A stretch of 64,000 bases of DNA, taken from the NCBI RefSeq assembly GCF_029855125.1, contig NZ_CP123229.1, positions 1,054,001-1,118,000 of the forward strand. Reading direction: 5' to 3'. Made by a program: the position numbers and the translations under genes. The notes beneath the pieces were generated by a model that was not told the DNA's origin, ran no database searches, and saw nothing but the letters and a program-made list of their open reading frames with translations. Shown piece by piece: positions 8,290 to 16,282 of this stretch. Every line of letters starts with the position of its first letter. Within the stretch, counting starts at the first letter, position 1. Source of the DNA: Methylocapsa sp. D3K7 (GTDB taxonomy: Bacteria; Pseudomonadota; Alphaproteobacteria; Rhizobiales; Beijerinckiaceae).

Positions 8290-9179
8290 CGTACAAGCTC
8301 ACCGAATGTTAGGCCCGCGAAGGCCGCCAATTCCGGCACAAGCGACGTCTCGGTCATCCCAGGTTGGGTGTTGACCTCCAGGATCACGAGTTCCCCTGTC
8401 CCATTTGGGGAATCGTCATACCGGAAGTCCGTCCGGCTCACGCCGCGACAGCCGAGCGTCTTATGCGCCACGAGGGTTAACTCTTGTACATTTTGGTAAA
8501 TATTTCCTTTAAGATTCGCCGGAAGCACATGAATGGAGCCGCCCTTGGCGTATTTTGCATTATAGTCATACCAGCCCCCGTCGGCTGCGCGTATCTCAAT
8601 GACGTCATAGGCTTTTTCGCCGATGACGGCGCAGGTCAGCTCGCGTCCAGGGACGAAGCGTTCGACCAAAACGTCGTTTCCGTGCGGCCAATCTTTGTTG
8701 GTTAATTCTTGCGGCGGCGCGTTCGCCCCCTCCTTCACGATCATGATGCCGACGGAAGATCCCTCATCAAGCGGCTTGATGACATAAGGAGGCGCCATAA
8801 CATGGCGCCCGGCTGCGACGTGGCGATCGACCGTTACCCCCTCGGCAACCGGAATTCCGGCGGCGCGAAAGAGGTCCCTGGCGCGGTCTTTCCGCATGGC
8901 GAGCGCCGAAGCGAGCACACCTGAGTGGGTATAAGGAATGCGCAGCATCTCCAAAATGCCCTGCATGATGCCGTCCTCGCCGAACCGTCCGTGCAGTGCG
9001 TTGAAGGCGACATCCGGTCTGAGTTTGGCTAGCGTCTGCGCAATGTCGCGATCGACATCGAGCTTGGTGACGGCAAAACCTTCCGCTTCGAGGGCTTTCG
9101 CGCAGGCCGCCCCGGACCGCAGCGACACCTCGCGTTCCGCCGAGAGTCCGCCCAGGAGGACGGCGACATGCTTGGTCAT
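8256..9179 (-). CDS. ddl: D-alanine--D-alanine ligase
   Basis: 307 residues, ATP-grasp enzyme that joins two D-Ala for the peptidoglycan pentapeptide. Visible signatures are LLGGLSAEREVSLRSG at the N terminus, LHGRFGEDG, the PLDEGSSVGI loop and the metal-binding EVNTQPGMTETSLVPE near the C terminus. Length is normal. It would normally follow murB directly; here a 4.7-kb insertion separates the two, so this gene must be served by read-through or by a promoter in the 9180-9380 region. It overlaps ftsQ. Confidence 0.95.
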   Translation of the reverse strand: MTKHVAVLLGGLSAEREVSLRSGAACAKALEAEGFAVTKLDVDRDIAQTLAKLRPDVAFNALHGRFGEDGIMQGILEMLRIPYTHSGVLASALAMRKDRARDLFRAAGIPVAEGVTVDRHVAAGRHVMAPPYVIKPLDEGSSVGIMIVKEGANAPPQELTNKDWPHGNDVLVERFVPGRELTCAVIGEKAYDVIEIRAADGGWYDYNAKYAKGGSIHVLPANLKGNIYQNVQELTLVAHKTLGCRGVSRTDFRYDDSPNGTGELVILEVNTQPGMTETSLVPELAAFAGLTFGELVRWMVEDASCDR

Positions 9180-9230
9180 GATGTCTCACCCATCAATTTG
9201 GTAAGGTTTCCGGCCCCAATCGGACAAAAG

Positions 9231-9246
9231 TGTTTCACGTGAAACG
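9231..9246. promoter_or_regulatory. parS-like palindrome (candidate ParB binding site)
   Basis: TGTTTCACGTGAAACG differs from the widely conserved chromosomal parS consensus TGTTTCACGTGAAACA only in the last base and keeps the 14-bp palindrome GTTTCACGTGAAAC. It lies 51 bases upstream of ddl. ParB loads on such sites to organise the origin region. No parA or parB gene is in the window, so its use as a parS site is inferred. Confidence 0.6.
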
Positions 9247-9382
9247 TTTTGGTACGATTGACGGTCCGGGCAAACGGACACGCGCGAGGCGCGGCCGAAT
9301 ACAAAGCCGGGATTTGGGGCAAGCGCAAGATCGTGATAAGTATTATGAGTACGCCCAGGGGTTTTTTGGCTTGTTTCAAAAG

Positions 9383-9547
9383 CCTCCTCCTGAGGAGGAG
9401 GCGCGGCCCGCGTCTCGAAGGATGCGCCGCGCGGACTTCGACCCGCCCTCGTCCTTCGAGACGCGAGCTCCTCAGGATGAGGGCTGTGGGGCGCGTGGTA
9501 GGTTCCTCATCCTGAGGAGGCGACGAAGGCGCCGTCTCGAAGGATGG
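9383..9547. repeat. three copies of a dispersed palindromic intergenic repeat
   Basis: Copies lie at about 9383-9428, 9447-9483 (inverted) and 9505-9547. Each pairs an end of the type CCTCATCCTGAGGAG with an end of the type GTCTCGAAGGATG. Palindromic mosaics with this look are common between genes in alphaproteobacterial genomes. The alternating orientation can fold into a large cruciform or RNA structure between ddl and the methyltransferase remnant. Confidence 0.7.
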
Positions 9548-9551
9548 CCTG

Positions 9552-9890
9552 TCAAAGATCGAGCTCGGATTGGGTCCCGGATTTTTCGCGTTTGGCCTTT
9601 TTGAAGACGGATGTGTCTTGCCAGGGCAAATGCAGCGGATTGGCTGGGCCGAGCAGCTGCTCGACGGTAATGATCTGGATTTTGGGAAAGTTCCCGTAGT
9701 CCGTCTTGTAGAAACCCGCGCTTGCGGCTTGCGTGACCATGCCCTTGGTCGGCGCCTCGAGCGTTAGAAACCCGCCCATCTTGGCGCCTTCCTGATCGAC
9801 GGTGACGATGAGGTCCTTCACCATCGCCGGATTGAGGGCTTGGCCGCCCTTGACCGAGACGATGACTTTTTCAGTCTTCTTACCGTCGGG
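9552..9890 (-). pseudogene. 3' remnant of a site-specific DNA methyltransferase
   Basis: The minus-strand frame is open from about 9890 to the stop at 9552. It reads RIKPDGKKTEKVIVSVKGG, then GGFLTLEAPTKGMVTQAASA, then YPKIQI-like FPKIQIITVEQLL. This is the usual C-terminal domain of type III/adenine-specific modification enzymes. The catalytic half is absent; the stop codon of the HEPN-like gene (9893-9895) directly adjoins it. An internal ATG at 9824 could start a 90-residue product, but it would have no catalytic site. The matching 5' piece lies at 11021-11149. Confidence 0.7.
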
Positions 9891-9892
9891 CT

Positions 9893-10420
9893 TTATGCGC
9901 GTAGCTGCTCGATGATCTGGTCGAGCAGCATCAAATCAGTCCCGGCTATCGTGTTCCAATCTATGTTCTTGAAGGCCGGATCAGCGCCTATATCCATAGA
10001 GACCGAGAAATTGCTCAATCGGAACAAGCAAGCGCGCGCCTTTTCCAGCATAAGCTCGTTCTGCGCCGGGACCATGTCGACGATCAGTTGAGGAAGCTCA
10101 TGGGAGACGCGGTTACGATATTGTCGTAACCCCTGAATCGCATCCATTTCGTCGGCGCTGATCGCCTCGAAGTGATCTCGAAGATAAAGAAGGCTCGCCT
10201 CGAACACGTCCTTATGCCGCGCCAGCACGTCGTCCTCATAGGTCTTAAAGGGTAGACCGTCGCCGAAGACTATATCAGCAAAGAAGTTCTTGACCCTCAC
10301 TATGACAAGCTCCTTGACCAGTTCGAAGGCCAAAAGGATCAGTCCGACATGTGTTAGATGGTGCCGTACATTTTCGGGTTTCATGTCCTCAATTCTGGAG
10401 AGTGTCATATGGTAGCCCAT
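9893..10420 (-). CDS. HEPN-like protein A
   Basis: 175 residues, predicted all-helical and soluble. It contains YRNRVSHEL at 101-109, an Rx4H motif with a polar residue after the Arg (Arg102-Asn103, His107), which is the active-site pattern of HEPN ribonucleases. The family is not one I recognise by name. The start at 10420 overlaps the preceding gene by 32 bases; ATGs at 10408 and 10384 are alternatives, the latter without overlap. The gene is paired with HEPN-like B and both replace the catalytic centre of a DNA methyltransferase. A role in RNA cleavage, toxin-antitoxin function or phage defence is inference from motif and setting only. Confidence 0.6.
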   Translation of the reverse strand: MGYHMTLSRIEDMKPENVRHHLTHVGLILLAFELVKELVIVRVKNFFADIVFGDGLPFKTYEDDVLARHKDVFEASLLYLRDHFEAISADEMDAIQGLRQYRNRVSHELPQLIVDMVPAQNELMLEKARACLFRLSNFSVSMDIGADPAFKNIDWNTIAGTDLMLLDQIIEQLRA

Positions 10421-11003
10421 GCTCTTCTAGGAACCGGGCCGTATGCTTCGTCAACAGCTCGTTACTGATGCCGAGCTTCTTCCGATACGGCTCAATGAAT
10501 TCGGTCAAAGCTTGATCGACACGGTCGAAGATTGTGCGAGCAGTGACCAGCTCTGCAATCATGGTATCGCGTCCATTTCTCTTGCAGAGCTCGACGGCGC
10601 GCTCTCGGAAAAAATGGTGCGCCAGAAAGTCTCGGCATGCTTTGGCTTCTACGATTTGTGCTTTGAGATCCGTTCCCATCTCTGCAAGCTCCTGCGCACG
10701 CTTGACAAGATTTCCAAGGCTTAAAGTGTACTGCTTCGCCAGGAAGGCATCGAACCCAGCTTCGTAGGCCGCTAGATCGAAATTCTCACGCTCTTTTAGC
10801 CTATAGTCTTTCGCCACCTGGGTTAGATAGTCGAGTTGCAGGATCGCATTTGCAAGCCCGCTCTCGAACACACCGGCCATGTAATATGCGAGTCCAAAGT
10901 GGGCATAGACCTCCTTGCAATACTCGCTTTCGTCATACGGCTCTGCGCTCATGGCTGGGAACTCGAAATCGTCCCGCCGTTCACCTTGCTGGGGCGTCTC
11001 CAC
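10389..11003 (-). CDS. HEPN-like protein B
   Basis: 204 residues, largely helical. It carries ACRDFLAHHFF at about 122-132, again Rx4H with a polar residue after Arg (Arg124-Asp125, His129). The GTG at 11003 is chosen because AAGGAG stands at a normal spacing before it; a later ATG at 10952 has only a weak site. The proximal codons overlap, in another frame, the end of the methyltransferase N-terminal remnant. The gene overlaps HEPN-like A by 32 bases, so they form one transcript. I do not recognise a named family. The tandem pair of different proteins sharing the HEPN motif suggests a heterodimer or duplicated fold, which is not proven. Confidence 0.6.
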   Translation of the reverse strand: METPQQGERRDDFEFPAMSAEPYDESEYCKEVYAHFGLAYYMAGVFESGLANAILQLDYLTQVAKDYRLKERENFDLAAYEAGFDAFLAKQYTLSLGNLVKRAQELAEMGTDLKAQIVEAKACRDFLAHHFFRERAVELCKRNGRDTMIAELVTARTIFDRVDQALTEFIEPYRKKLGISNELLTKHTARFLEEHGLPYDTLQN

Positions 11004-11020
11004 GAGGCTCTCCTTGCCGT

Positions 11021-11149
11021 GGAATTGAATGGTGGATCGAGATAGATGAGATCAATGCTCTCGTCGGCGATGTGCTCGCGCAGAATGGCGAGATTGTCGC
11101 CATAAAAAAGCGTGTTGTGCGCGGGTGTTTTTTGCATCGGGCCTGGCAT
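11021..11149 (-). pseudogene. 5' remnant of the DNA methyltransferase
   Basis: Forty-three codons from ATG 11149 (or 11137) read NTLFYGDNLAIL, the SAM-binding region, and end in LDPPFNS, the catalytic DPPF motif of adenine/cytosine-N4 methyltransferases. After FNS the frame continues only into unrelated Arg-rich sequence and stops at 10949. Together with the C-terminal piece at 9552-9890 this shows one methyltransferase gene whose middle has been replaced by the two HEPN-like genes. Confidence 0.75.
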
Positions 11150-11208
11150 TTCGGCACATCAAGGGCCGTGGCGGCCACATGATTCCATTCAACGAACGGC
11201 TGAACCGA

Positions 11209-11295
11209 GCCTATCTGACCTTTGAAGTCAAGGATCTGCGACCGCCGGAGGCGGCGCGCCTTTGGCGCGTCCTTGAGTTCAAAGGTCAGATAGGC
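11209..11295. repeat. 26-bp near-perfect inverted repeat around GC-rich hairpins
   Basis: The arm 11209-11234 and the arm 11270-11295 are complementary at 25 of 26 positions (GCCTATCTGACCTTTGAA is the shared core). The 35-bp loop holds two further small palindromes, CCGCCGGAGGCGG and GCGCGCCTTTGGCGCG. It may be a small non-autonomous element or a dispersed hairpin; no flanking target duplication is evident. Confidence 0.65.
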
Positions 11296-11730
11296 TTTTC
11301 CGCCGCCGTGCGATGAATGGGTTTTTCCGCGCGGGGCGCGCCGCTGAACACAGAAGGCCACTCCCACCCTACAGAGTGACGCCGCGCGCTTCCAGAGCGC
11401 ATGGCGCGAACGCTCGGGCCAACGGTCCAGCCAGCCACTGACCGGATCGCACTGCACAAGGGTTCTCCGTCCGGGAGCGCTGGTTGCTGTCAACGCCCGT
11501 GATGACCCATCGGCGAGAGTACGGACTTGCCAACCCGGCCGAACCGAGTCAGATTTAGATCAATCGTCGGCAATCGGGGGGATGCCGGATGACATATTTT
11601 CCAAAAAGACATCTTAAGATTTAGAGCACGTCCCCTTATTGGGGGGCGCGGCTAGCCACGCTTTTACGTATCTGCAGTAATCATTTCGGTTGATCAAACG
11701 CCTACTGTTATCCGCAATTTGGGGGGTGCA
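11296..11730. other. 435-bp stretch without a supported gene
   Basis: The open frames here run antisense or are Arg-rich with no motif. It lies between the inverted repeat and the lysis-type gene and should contain that gene's promoter. GGGGGG at 11721-11726 is a usable ribosome-binding site for the ATG at 11731. I see no convincing -35/-10 pair. Confidence 0.5.
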
Positions 11731-13887
11731 ATGGCGAGTGGACAGGGGCTCGTTGAAAGAGCCCAAAAACACATTGGTGAAGAATACAGATTTGTTGATG
11801 TTCCCAAGGATGATCCGAATTGGCGCGGACCATGGGACTGCGCGGAATTTATCTCTTGGCTCGTCTTTCAGGAAGCCGGCATTCTCTACGGTTGCGAGGA
11901 CAATCACGGCGATCCTCACAAAGCGAACGCTTGGACAGGATATTGGAAACGCGACGTTGAGAGTGGGGGAATTCGCGCGTCTGTCGAGAAGGCGGCAGCG
12001 ACGGTTGGCGGCATTCTCCTCCGTTTTCCTCCCAACGTGCCAGGAAAGTATGGGCACATCGTCCTCTCAGACGGGCACGGCGGCACGATCGAGGCGATGG
12101 GGAAAGCTTACGGCGTGAAAGCCGGAAAAGTCGCCGGGAGAACATGGCACGCTGGGATTCTATTGCCGGAGATTGCCTATGACGGCACAGTTCGGCCGGT
12201 AGATGTATCTGGTCCGTCTCATTTATTCGCTCCCAATGCCCCCAACATGAGTTCGTCCACCGTTTCAGGAATCCAGGAAGCCTTGAAGGCAAAAGGATTT
12301 GATCCGGGGAAGATCGACGGGGAGTTCGGTCAAAAGACGATGGAAGCCGTCGTCGCCTTTCAGCAGGCGCAAGGCTTGGTTGTCGATGGGGAAATGGGAG
12401 ATGAAACGGCCAAGCAGCTGGGGATCGACTTGGCTGCGTTGGCGCCGATTGTGGCCAACGCCATACCCAACATTGCGAATGTTTCAAATTTAGGGGGATC
12501 GGGAACCATGCTGCCACTCATTCCAATTGCTCTCCAACTGCTCCCTGGGCTTGTCAATCTGATTGCAGGCGACAAGACAGGTCCGGTCAAAGACGCCATT
12601 AACAAAGCCGTTAGCGACATTACGGGCACGACCGACTCTACCGCTGCCCGGCTGAAGATCGATACAGATCCCTCAGTAGCCGCACAGCTTCAATTGAAGC
12701 TGGCGGAAATCGCCGCCGCTGAAGCCGAGAAAATACGGCAAGCCCATCTCGCTGAGGCTGAAGCGCAACGCAAACAGGATGAACAGAAGACCCAGGCGCA
12801 ACTCGCGTTCTTCAAATCGCAACAGGAGGAACAACTCGCTAAACTAAAAATCCAGCAAGACGAAGAGACTGAACGTCGAAATGATGAGTTCGAGCGTTTC
12901 AAAGCCAGCTTGCAGGATGTCGACACAGCCCGGCAGAGGTTCTATGATGCGTCAAAGTCAGGGGGACCTGCGGCCCGAGCACCTATTTGGATTTCGCTTA
13001 TAGTCACGCTCGGATTTTTCATCATCTTTTATTATCTCATGATATTTGGCGTCCCGATAGGCAAAGACGGCAAGCCCATCGACGGGACCTATCAGCTCAT
13101 TAATCTCACACTCGGAGCGCTTGTCGCCGCCTTTACAACGGTGGTCAGTTTCTGGCTGGGGTCTTCTCAAGGATCCCGCCTAAAAGATGCTGCAACCGCA
13201 GACATACAGCTCGCGCAGTCACAGAGGATGAGCGAGACTATCAAGTCACAAGCAAGCATGATCAAAGAGACTCAGTCAATCAATTTGGATGCTGTTCGCC
13301 AGTCTTCCGCTGTCGCAAATCCAGCCAACATACAACCAGCAGCGGTAAAGCGATCGAACTTTCCAAAGTGTGTCGACATCGTCTTGGCCAAAGAAGGAGG
13401 CTTTTCCAATGACCCTAACGATCCCGGCGGCGCGACCAATTTTGGAATCACGCAAAAGACGCTGAGCGCATGGTTAGAGGATCGCGGGCAATCCGCCGCC
13501 GCCATCGATGACGTGAAAAAACTCACGCGAGACACGGCGTGTGAAATCTATCGAACCAATTATTGGAACAAATTGAGGTGCGAAGATCTCCCCCCAGGTG
13601 TCGATTTGGTGACGTTTGATTTTGGCGTAAATGCCGGACCGGGGCGGTCAGCCAAATTGTTGCAGAAAGCTGTAGGAGCTGCCGACGACGGTTCGGTTGG
13701 CGACGCCACCATTGCAGCGGCGAGGGCCAAGAGTCCTCAGGAGGTCGTCCGAAAAATGTCCGAGCTTCGGCTCGATTATTACCGCTCGTTGTCTGGGTTT
13801 GCAACCTACGGGCACGGGTGGAGCAATCGAACAACCGACGTGGAAAAAGCCGCGATGGCAATGATCGAACCAGTTGCGGTTTCGTAA
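11731..13887 (+). CDS. composite lysis protein: NlpC/P60-like peptidase, peptidoglycan-binding, holin-like and GH108 muramidase regions
   Basis: 718 residues. Residues 1-160 look like an NlpC/P60 or CHAP cysteine peptidase (Cys37 in WDCAEFISWL, His109 in YGHIVLSDGHGG). Residues 178-230 form a peptidoglycan-binding domain (IQEALKAKGFDPGKIDGEFG). A hydrophobic stretch at about 260-279 precedes a charged coiled coil (315-405) rich in Glu, Gln and Lys. Two membrane segments follow at about 419-440 and 458-477, in an arrangement like phage/GTA three-TM holins. Residues 543-712 are a GH108 muramidase (Glu555 in AKEGGFSNDPNDPGGATNFG) with its C-terminal binding domain. Endolysin and holin are normally separate genes; here all are one frame without a frameshift. 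The ATG at 11731 follows GGGGGG. It lies convergent to murB inside the wall-synthesis cluster. A phage origin is likely; the present role (lysis, secretion, wall remodelling) is unknown. Confidence 0.8.
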   Translation: MASGQGLVERAQKHIGEEYRFVDVPKDDPNWRGPWDCAEFISWLVFQEAGILYGCEDNHGDPHKANAWTGYWKRDVESGGIRASVEKAAATVGGILLRFPPNVPGKYGHIVLSDGHGGTIEAMGKAYGVKAGKVAGRTWHAGILLPEIAYDGTVRPVDVSGPSHLFAPNAPNMSSSTVSGIQEALKAKGFDPGKIDGEFGQKTMEAVVAFQQAQGLVVDGEMGDETAKQLGIDLAALAPIVANAIPNIANVSNLGGSGTMLPLIPIALQLLPGLVNLIAGDKTGPVKDAINKAVSDITGTTDSTAARLKIDTDPSVAAQLQLKLAEIAAAEAEKIRQAHLAEAEAQRKQDEQKTQAQLAFFKSQQEEQLAKLKIQQDEETERRNDEFERFKASLQDVDTARQRFYDASKSGGPAARAPIWISLIVTLGFFIIFYYLMIFGVPIGKDGKPIDGTYQLINLTLGALVAAFTTVVSFWLGSSQGSRLKDAATADIQLAQSQRMSETIKSQASMIKETQSINLDAVRQSSAVANPANIQPAAVKRSNFPKCVDIVLAKEGGFSNDPNDPGGATNFGITQKTLSAWLEDRGQSAAAIDDVKKLTRDTACEIYRTNYWNKLRCEDLPPGVDLVTFDFGVNAGPGRSAKLLQKAVGAADDGSVGDATIAAARAKSPQEVVRKMSELRLDYYRSLSGFATYGHGWSNRTTDVEKAAMAMIEPVAVS

Positions 13888-13926
13888 AGTGCGCTTAACG
13901 ATTTTTTTTCTGCACGGGTACGCCAT

Positions 13927-14877
13927 TCAGGACGGGATGGCTTTCCCAACGCGCAAAATTTCCCACTCCAAGGTGACCCCGCTCGTCTCCTTGACGCGGG
14001 CGCGAACTAGTTCGCCCAGGCTTTCGAGATCGGCGGCGGTCGCTGATCCACGATTGATGAGAAAATTGCAATGAAGCTCCGAGACTTGTGCGTCACCAAC
14101 GGTGATGCCGCGGCAGCCCGCTTTGTCGATGAGTTCCCAGGCTTTTTGGCCGGGCGGATTTTTGAAGGTCGAACCGCCAGTGCGGGTGTTGACGGGCTGC
14201 GTTTCCGAGCGTGCTTTGGTGATCTCCGTCATTTCGGCTAGAATGGTTTTCGGATCGCCTGCGCTACCCGCGAAAACCGCCTGGGTAAAGATCACGTCCG
14301 ATGCCACCGAACAATGGCGATAAGTAAATCCCATATCCGCATTGGCAAACTCGAGAATGCGGCCGCTTCGATCGACGCCCCGGCATGAAACAAGCACGTC
14401 CTTGGTCTCGGCCCCATAGGCACCCGCGTTCATGCGAAGCGCACCCCCGACCGAGCCTGGGATGCCGCGAAAAAACGAAAGCCCCGCGACGCCCGCTTTC
14501 GCAGCGGCGGAGCTCAGTTTCACGTCGGGTACGCCAGCCCCCGCGCGCAAGGTCAGGCCGTCGATTTCAACGCCCAAAAATCCCTTGCCAAGGCGGATCA
14601 CGACACCTTCGACGCCGCCATCGCGCAGCAGTATGTTGGACCCGGCGCCAAGCACGAGAACCGGAATCGCGGGATCAAGTCGGGACAGAAAATAGGCAAG
14701 ATCGCTCTCGTCGTCCGGCTCGAATAACACTTGCGCCGGACCGCCCGTCTTGAACCAGGACAAATGCGCCAGCGGGGCGTGGTTTGAGAGCACGCCGCGC
14801 AGTCCAGGCATCCGCCCCGTCAGTTCTGCTGCGAGATCGGGAAAAATCGCGGCGCCTTTATTCGGCGGCGCCAGCAT
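13927..14877 (-). CDS. murB: UDP-N-acetylenolpyruvoylglucosamine reductase
   Basis: 316 residues, cytoplasmic FAD enzyme that reduces the enolpyruvyl group to make UDP-MurNAc. [21 protein letters not shown] is split here as [15 protein letters not shown] plus GVVIRLG, the FAD-binding region; [21 protein letters not shown] carries the active-site Tyr/Ser region and [10 protein letters not shown] the second binding motif. The ATG at 14877 ([10 protein letters not shown]) lies 20 bases inside the murC end, giving a coupled start; a much longer upstream frame is Arg-rich antisense-like sequence. Downstream, the usual next gene ddl is displaced by the insertion. Confidence 0.94.
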   Translation of the reverse strand: MLAPPNKGAAIFPDLAAELTGRMPGLRGVLSNHAPLAHLSWFKTGGPAQVLFEPDDESDLAYFLSRLDPAIPVLVLGAGSNILLRDGGVEGVVIRLGKGFLGVEIDGLTLRAGAGVPDVKLSSAAAKAGVAGLSFFRGIPGSVGGALRMNAGAYGAETKDVLVSCRGVDRSGRILEFANADMGFTYRHCSVASDVIFTQAVFAGSAGDPKTILAEMTEITKARSETQPVNTRTGGSTFKNPPGQKAWELIDKAGCRGITVGDAQVSELHCNFLINRGSATAADLESLGELVRARVKETSGVTLEWEILRVGKAIPS

Positions 14878-16282
14878 CAATGTCTTCCGCCGCGAGTTGC
14901 GCGGGCAGCGCCTGCGCCCATTGGGTGATGTTGCCCGCGCCGAGACACACGACGTAATCGCCGGGCTTGGCGAGCGAGCGGATAAGCGGCGCCAAATCCT
15001 CCGGCCGTTTGAGGCCGAGCGCATGAACGTGTCCTCGCGCCTTCAAGGCGGCAACGAGGGACTCACGATCGGCGCCAGCGATCGGCGCTTCGCCCGCGGA
15101 ATACACATCGGCGACGATCACCGTATCCGCGTCGTCGAATGCAGATGTAAAGCCATCGAAGAGCGAATGGAGGCGCGTGTAGCGATGCGGCTGCACGACG
15201 GCGATCACATGCGACTTGGCCGACGCACGGGCAGCCCGCAACACGGCAGCGATCTCGACGGGGTGATGGCCGTAATCGTCGAAAATGGCAGCGCCATTCC
15301 AATCGCCGGTGCGGGTGAAGCGGCGCTTGACGCCGCCGAAACCCGCGAGCGCTTTGCGGATCGCTTCCCCGCTCATGCCGAGCCGGTGCGCGACGGCGAT
15401 CGCGGCCGTCGCATTCAAGGCGTTGTGCTGGCCCGGCATTGGCATGGTAATGTTTTCAAGCGTGGTCTCGGCACCCGTTTCGCGGTCACGGATGATCACC
15501 GTGAAATGCGAGACGCCGTTGCTGAGATCGATGCCGGCGAGCCGGTAATCCGCCTGCGCGCCCACACCATAGGTCACGACCCGCCGGTCCTCGATCTTTC
15601 CGGCAAGCTCTTCGACCGTGGGGTGGTCGATGCACATCACGGCGAAACCGTAAAAGGGAAGGTTTTCGACGAAAGCGCGAAAGGCCTGTTTGATCGCGTC
15701 GAAAGTTCCGAAATGATCGAGATGCTCGGGATCGATATTGGTGACGATCGCGATTTCAGCCGGCAGTTTGAGGAAGGTGCCATCGCTTTCATCGGCTTCG
15801 ACAACCATCCAGTCACCGGCGCCAAGCCGCGAATTGGTGCCGTATGCGTTGATGATGCCGCCGTTGATGACGGTCGGATCGAATTTGCCAGCTTCCAAAA
15901 GAGTGGCGACAAGGGACGTGGTCGTTGTCTTGCCATGCGTCCCGGCAATGGCGACGCAATGCTTTAAGCGCATGAGCTCGGCAAGCATTTCCGCCCGGCG
16001 GACGATGGGCAGGCGCTTTTTCCGGGCGGCAATAAGTTCGGGATTGTCGCGCTTGATCGCGGTTGAGACAACGACGACTTCGGCGGCCCCGAGATTTTTC
16101 GCATCATGCCCGATATGAACGAGGGCGCGTTTGCCGCGCAACCGCAAGACATTGGCGCTTTCGGAAGCATCCGAGCCTTGCACCGTATAGCCGAGATTGA
16201 GAAGAACCTCGGCAATGCCGGACATGCCTATGCCACCAATACCGATGAAATGAATGGGGCCCAGTTTATCCGGTAACCTCAT
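14858..16282 (-). CDS. murC: UDP-N-acetylmuramate--L-alanine ligase
   Basis: 474 residues, Mur ligase that adds L-Ala to UDP-MurNAc. [19 protein letters not shown] is the N-terminal nucleotide-sugar domain, [14 protein letters not shown] the ATP P-loop, and [11 protein letters not shown] lies in the C-terminal domain. The ATG at 16282 ([12 protein letters not shown]) is inside the murG 3' end by 17 bases. Upstream codons of the same frame do not look like protein. Confidence 0.96.
   Translation of the reverse strand: MRLPDKLGPIHFIGIGGIGMSGIAEVLLNLGYTVQGSDASESANVLRLRGKRALVHIGHDAKNLGAAEVVVVSTAIKRDNPELIAARKKRLPIVRRAEMLAELMRLKHCVAIAGTHGKTTTTSLVATLLEAGKFDPTVINGGIINAYGTNSRLGAGDWMVVEADESDGTFLKLPAEIAIVTNIDPEHLDHFGTFDAIKQAFRAFVENLPFYGFAVMCIDHPTVEELAGKIEDRRVVTYGVGAQADYRLAGIDLSNGVSHFTVIIRDRETGAETTLENITMPMPGQHNALNATAAIAVAHRLGMSGEAIRKALAGFGGVKRRFTRTGDWNGAAIFDDYGHHPVEIAAVLRAARASAKSHVIAVVQPHRYTRLHSLFDGFTSAFDDADTVIVADVYSAGEAPIAGADRESLVAALKARGHVHALGLKRPEDLAPLIRSLAKPGDYVVCLGAGNITQWAQALPAQLAAEDIDAGAAE

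Noticed and set aside
9383..9547. Possible CRISPR array
   Set aside because: Only three unequal palindromic copies in alternating orientation, with no regular spacers and no cas genes.
10981..11493. 170-codon minus-strand frame running through the inverted repeat
   Set aside because: It crosses the palindrome and the methyltransferase start in another frame and has no recognisable domain.
14750..15967. 405-codon open frame on the plus strand opposite murC
   Set aside because: Antisense shadow of a high-GC gene with strong murC motifs on the other strand.
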